Positions 60,373-64,000 of a stretch of DNA of 64,000 nucleotides are shown here, one piece after another. The DNA is from Lineus longissimus (Eukaryota; Nemertea; Pilidiophora; Heteronemertea; Lineidae). Position 1 is the stretch's first letter. Each line of letters starts with the position of its first letter. Both the position numbers and the translations under genes were made by a program. The stretch is taken from contig NC_088318.1 of the NCBI RefSeq assembly GCF_910592395.1, positions 13,020,349 to 13,084,348 of the forward strand, in the 5' to 3' direction. Under the pieces are notes generated by a model, which was not told the DNA's origin, made no database searches, and saw only the letters and a list, made by a program, of their open reading frames with translations.

Positions 60373-63300
60373 AGCCGGGACAAATATGTTCAAAATTTCT
60401 GATAGCGGTGCTGTGCCAGAGTTTGCGTCTTCCTCGGGTTTTGGTTATTTATAGGCGTTTTCCAAACTGGGTTTCCAACGGATTAGCTTCCAAGATCCGT
60501 CCACATAAATAATTAGCAAGGCCAGCTCAGAAACAAGAAAAACAATCCCTTCCTAGTCGGGACACACCATATATACATTTACCAACAATACAAGAATCCT
60601 GCCAAGTAAAATACGAAAAAGACGCCATAACAAATATAAAGCAATGTTTGCCCCATCCCAAAACAAAGACAAATATCTTGCTAATTTATGCTCGACTCTG
60701 GTAAAGATCCGTTGCTAAATCCAAGGATAATCCCTCTGTTTAGTTGCTCACACAATACACCAGCATTTCTTGTAAAAGATGGCTAATTTTCGTGAGACCA
60801 ATTTCCCAATATATCTACAGCAATACAGCACGGACCACAAAACAGGTTTTCAGTTATAATGATATGAATGATATTGGAGGTTGATTTGGGTGGCCCAAAA
60901 ACCCCTTTAGTTCTTTATTTCATGTTACTCATCCTGATGTCTCCTTTACTGGTTCCAATTTCCTTCACCGAGCGTCACTACCGTCAGTACACTCACTCAT
61001 GTCACTTATCGAACAAGTCAATTGAACCCACTGCTGGTGGCATTAATCCTAATATACCGTGATATCCGTCAATTTTCTGTCCTGTCGCACCTGAGACATC
61101 AGTTTCCCTCCCCTGCAGTGCCTGTCACTTTGTTTAGAAGTATCGCTCTCCTTGTGGCACCACCGAAGACCGTCTTCCTACCCCTCTCAGAATTGTTCGC
61201 ATCAAAATGGCGTTTTGGTGTCCTTCACACACTCAGGGATGATTTACTAATGTAACGTGTTCCTTTTCCCGGGGTGGTCTCTGTCGATCATAGTGGTGAG
61301 ACGGCTTGAGAGGCTGAGACACACACGACGCCGGGACATCGGATCCAGTCGCCTTGACGGGTATGAGAACGTAACAACAACCACAACATACAAAAATCAC
61401 AAATATTCAATCTGTCCTCGTTTGGAATTTATCAACACATCACAAAATGATTGATAACTTAGCTTGCCAAATCGCTGCATGCCGTTATTCAAAAAATTTG
61501 AAAATTAAAAAATAAGACTGAGTACGATTTCAATTTGTCAAAAATGATCTACTCTCGACGAATGGTGCCCGTCTGTCTCGCATCACGCGACAATCACCAT
61601 GTAAAGTGTCACATGTTTATTTTCTTAGTTTGCCCCAATCATGAAGTATTTCATCATCTTTTGTTTTTAAGTTGTCGACTCATCTTTGAAGAACGTGACC
61701 CGAATATACATGTATATGTCGGGCCCACGTAGTAGGTTTGAATCAATACGCCTGACCGAAAATCTGTTTGGTTTTGATAATCCTCAAAAAAATTCGATAT
61801 CTGTGACAAAACTTGCGAAATGATCATCTTTCCGCACCGTGCTTTCCGACTCCGACGAATAAGTCAACGAGTGCAAACGAAATTACAAAAAGCAGTTGAC
61901 GACTATAAATGCACCAAGTTTCATTTTTCTCGGCAGATTTCATGAAAAAGTCGGTAGGTTTGTTTTTATTTTGGAAGCAGAGCACGTTGCATGCCTAACA
62001 GAGGATGCCTCTGTTCTGGGAACATGGTTATTTACTCTGCAACCCAGCACATCCTCAAAATAATTTACTCTTTCTTGACGTTTTATCTTTTGCAGGTGAT
62101 TAATGTGAAAGAGGTGCCCCTTCCTGCTGGACTCAGATGAATTTGCACCTAGTTGTAAACATGAAGCCGGAGAAGGGTTATTAAGAACCAGAGTTCTACA
62201 GCAAAACAGTTTTAAGTTTATAAAAGCGCCACACCAAAGGTGGCTTTGTGCTCCTTTTAATTATTGGCATTTGGTTAAAATTAAGGTGCGTGTTCCTGCA
62301 GGCGACGGCCGAATAAACCGCGCTTTACTGAAATATTGCATGAGATTCAATGTGCATGTACCCTACCATACGTGTACCATGTACCAGGCCTGTAGAAGAA
62401 ATGAGATTCAGTTATTTCACATGCATTTCGATCAATTTCGTTGAGGAAGAACACCAGATCAGAACTAAGCATCACCTAAGATTTTGACTCTGCACCCAGT
62501 TCCACGTCACCGTGACAGTACCAAATAGAATCACTTTCAAAATATCAGAGCTAATTTGAATATTGTAAATATTACCATACGAAACAGTAAGCTGGTAAAC
62601 CGCCGGACAGATGGAGTTGGGCGGACAACGTTTTTCAGAGAGAATTGGTGATATAACGCAGGGAAGGCAACCAAATGAAACAGGCATCATATTGTAGCAC
62701 TGCATATCGACATTACAAAACTGTTTAATAATTCTCAATCTGGAACCAGTGATGTTTCGGCTGTTACAATAGTATTTTTAACGAAAAAATCCAAATAGAA
62801 CTTGGATATACAGTATGCATAAATCCTCTCAGAAAGGCTTAGGTTTGCGGTTCTTTCGAAAGCGCCATTTTAGAACACCGAAAGCATGAGTAACTTGATT
62901 TGGCTGAACAAGTGTTTTTGACGAGGTAGGAAGCTGTTCCCTTCTATAATTGATTGACCCTTTCCAACCTTACATTAGAAGAATGGGATACCTATAGTAG
63001 ATGGTACTAACCAGGAATATTCGCGGCGACTTTTTCGCTCATACGTGAGAGAAGACCGCACTCCGAGCGTTCATTTTCGCGATTTTCGCGCGAACGCACG
63101 AAAATTATCGAGTTGAACTACATAAAAGAAGACGCATGGTTAGACTTGTATCTGTTCCTTTCCATCACTGTTAATTGACCCTTTCTAACCTCACATTAGA
63201 AGAAGAGATACCTACTAATGAAGAGAACTTGCCCACCACGGCAACAAAACTACCTATATTTTGATTTTGACCACAGTGAACACGTGTAGAACAATTAGCA

Positions 63301-64000
63301 GACGATTTAGTTACAACTAACCATTGGCTAATCCTTGCACAATGTGGTCAAGACAATTATCCCGTCCGAAGAAGCAGTTGCTCCGCCAATTAACTGTCTG
63401 TGGTCAGCGCATACGCTGACGAGAACTGTTATGTTGCTGAAAATTTCCCGCGTCAAGCTGGACAGAAGTTGTATTTTGAAAAAGAGCTTTGAAAGTTTTG
63501 AAATTGATTAAAAATTTTGCGTTGGTTCAAGGAAAACCCGATTTCAATTAATTTGAGATATGTGACACTTTCCTTGCACAAAAGGCTAGGAAAAATCCGA
63601 GTGGCGTTGGTCGCTTGGTATCAGTATCGGGCCCAAATGTTACCCAAGCTGCAAGTTGTCGTTACCCCTTGTAAATAGAATCTATTTGTACGTACATATG
63701 AAAATGTTTCATTGGAATTCTAACCGGCTTCGACAATAATTTTAAGAAGAAAAGAGAAAGTGAAAACTGCACAATAACGTAGAATTATCAACTAAACTTT
63801 TCAGGGGTGTAGGGTAAAAAAGTCCGCCTTCATTATTTACGGAGGATGTAAATCTTAGAATAGTAAAGCAACGGACGTGATTAAACCAGTGCATTAATTT
63901 AGTGGGGGATGATGGATACATTTTTTAGTCAAGTTTGGCCTACATTTTTCTTTTTCGTAAACAAAGCAATTAAGGCAGTATATTTCCCAAAGGACCTGAT
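60373..64000. other. Intergenic stretch, nothing recognised except a short direct repeat
   Basis: No exon chain or family resemblance was found. The minus-strand frame at 62472-62738 contains several Cys (FGCLPCVISPILSEKRCPPN) but has no linked exons. A ~60-bp direct repeat lies at 62937-63000 and 63157-63215. Confidence 0.45.
62937..63215 (+). repeat. ~60-bp direct repeat, two copies 220 bp apart
   Basis: attgaccctttccaacctta..cattagaagaatgggatacct at 62951-62992 recurs as attgaccctttctaacctca..cattagaagaagagatacct at 63173-63212. Confidence 0.75.

Noticed and set aside
59950-60383. Minus frames of 111 and 80 codons repeating NIVNLE / ILSTLNQ
   Set aside because: Translation of the tandem units in the foldback element arm, not a gene.

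Overview
This is nuclear DNA from an animal, most likely a marine invertebrate. The genes are split into many small exons with GT..AG introns, single-copy animal genes are recognisable by eye (ELMO, TMEM70-like, SVEP1-like, TMEM42, EMC8/9, TP53RK), and introns carry short MITE-like elements, tRNA-derived SINE-like pieces, poly-C/poly-G tracts and a repeat starting with a small hairpin (..AGCTCACCT..AGGTGAGCT..). I recall that last type from molluscs, brachiopods and amphioxus, so the phylum stays open. I saw no bacterial, viral or CRISPR features. Exon boundaries were read by hand from splice consensus and reading-frame phase; expect an error of a base or two in places.

Layout: (1) 121-8739 minus: ELMO, first ~440 residues; the 3' part is outside the window. 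(2) 9956-12354 plus: TMEM70-like mitochondrial membrane protein, head to head with ELMO, with a ~1.1 kb repeat in its first intron. (3) 13367-29361 minus (5' noncoding exon near 30.6 kb): a 26-coding-exon gene for a ~2,575-residue multidomain protein. Its first two thirds follow the order of vertebrate SVEP1 (VWA, ephrin-receptor-like, three sushi, two HYR, sushi, linker, GCC2/GCC3 modules, six EGF, pentraxin). Instead of SVEP1's long sushi array it then has eight EGF modules around a Ser/Thr/Pro stalk, a SEA domain with an intact G-SVVV self-cleavage motif, one membrane span and a ~380-residue cytoplasmic tail. This membrane-anchored SVEP1-like receptor is the most notable item. (4) 30.7-35.1 kb: no gene recognised. 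(5) TMEM42 (35115-36437 minus) and EMC8/9 (37022-39107 plus), divergent neighbours. (6) 40.9-43.3 kb: a mosaic of short direct/inverted repeats and a 120-bp tandem satellite. (7) 43892-55017 minus: a multi-exon gene I do not recognise, with two frame-compatible 3' ends, one encoding a long Asp/Asn/Glu-rich tail. (8) 55839-56987 minus: TP53RK/Bud32 kinase. (9) 57-64 kb: no confident gene; an 860-bp foldback element with ~280-bp arms lies at 59.5-60.4 kb.

The genes do not form one pathway. ELMO works with DOCK proteins in Rac activation, TMEM70 in mitochondrial complex assembly, EMC8/9 in ER membrane-protein insertion, TP53RK in the KEOPS tRNA-modification complex. The SVEP1-like protein looks like a cell-surface adhesion or signalling receptor that may be cleaved but held together as a heterodimer.
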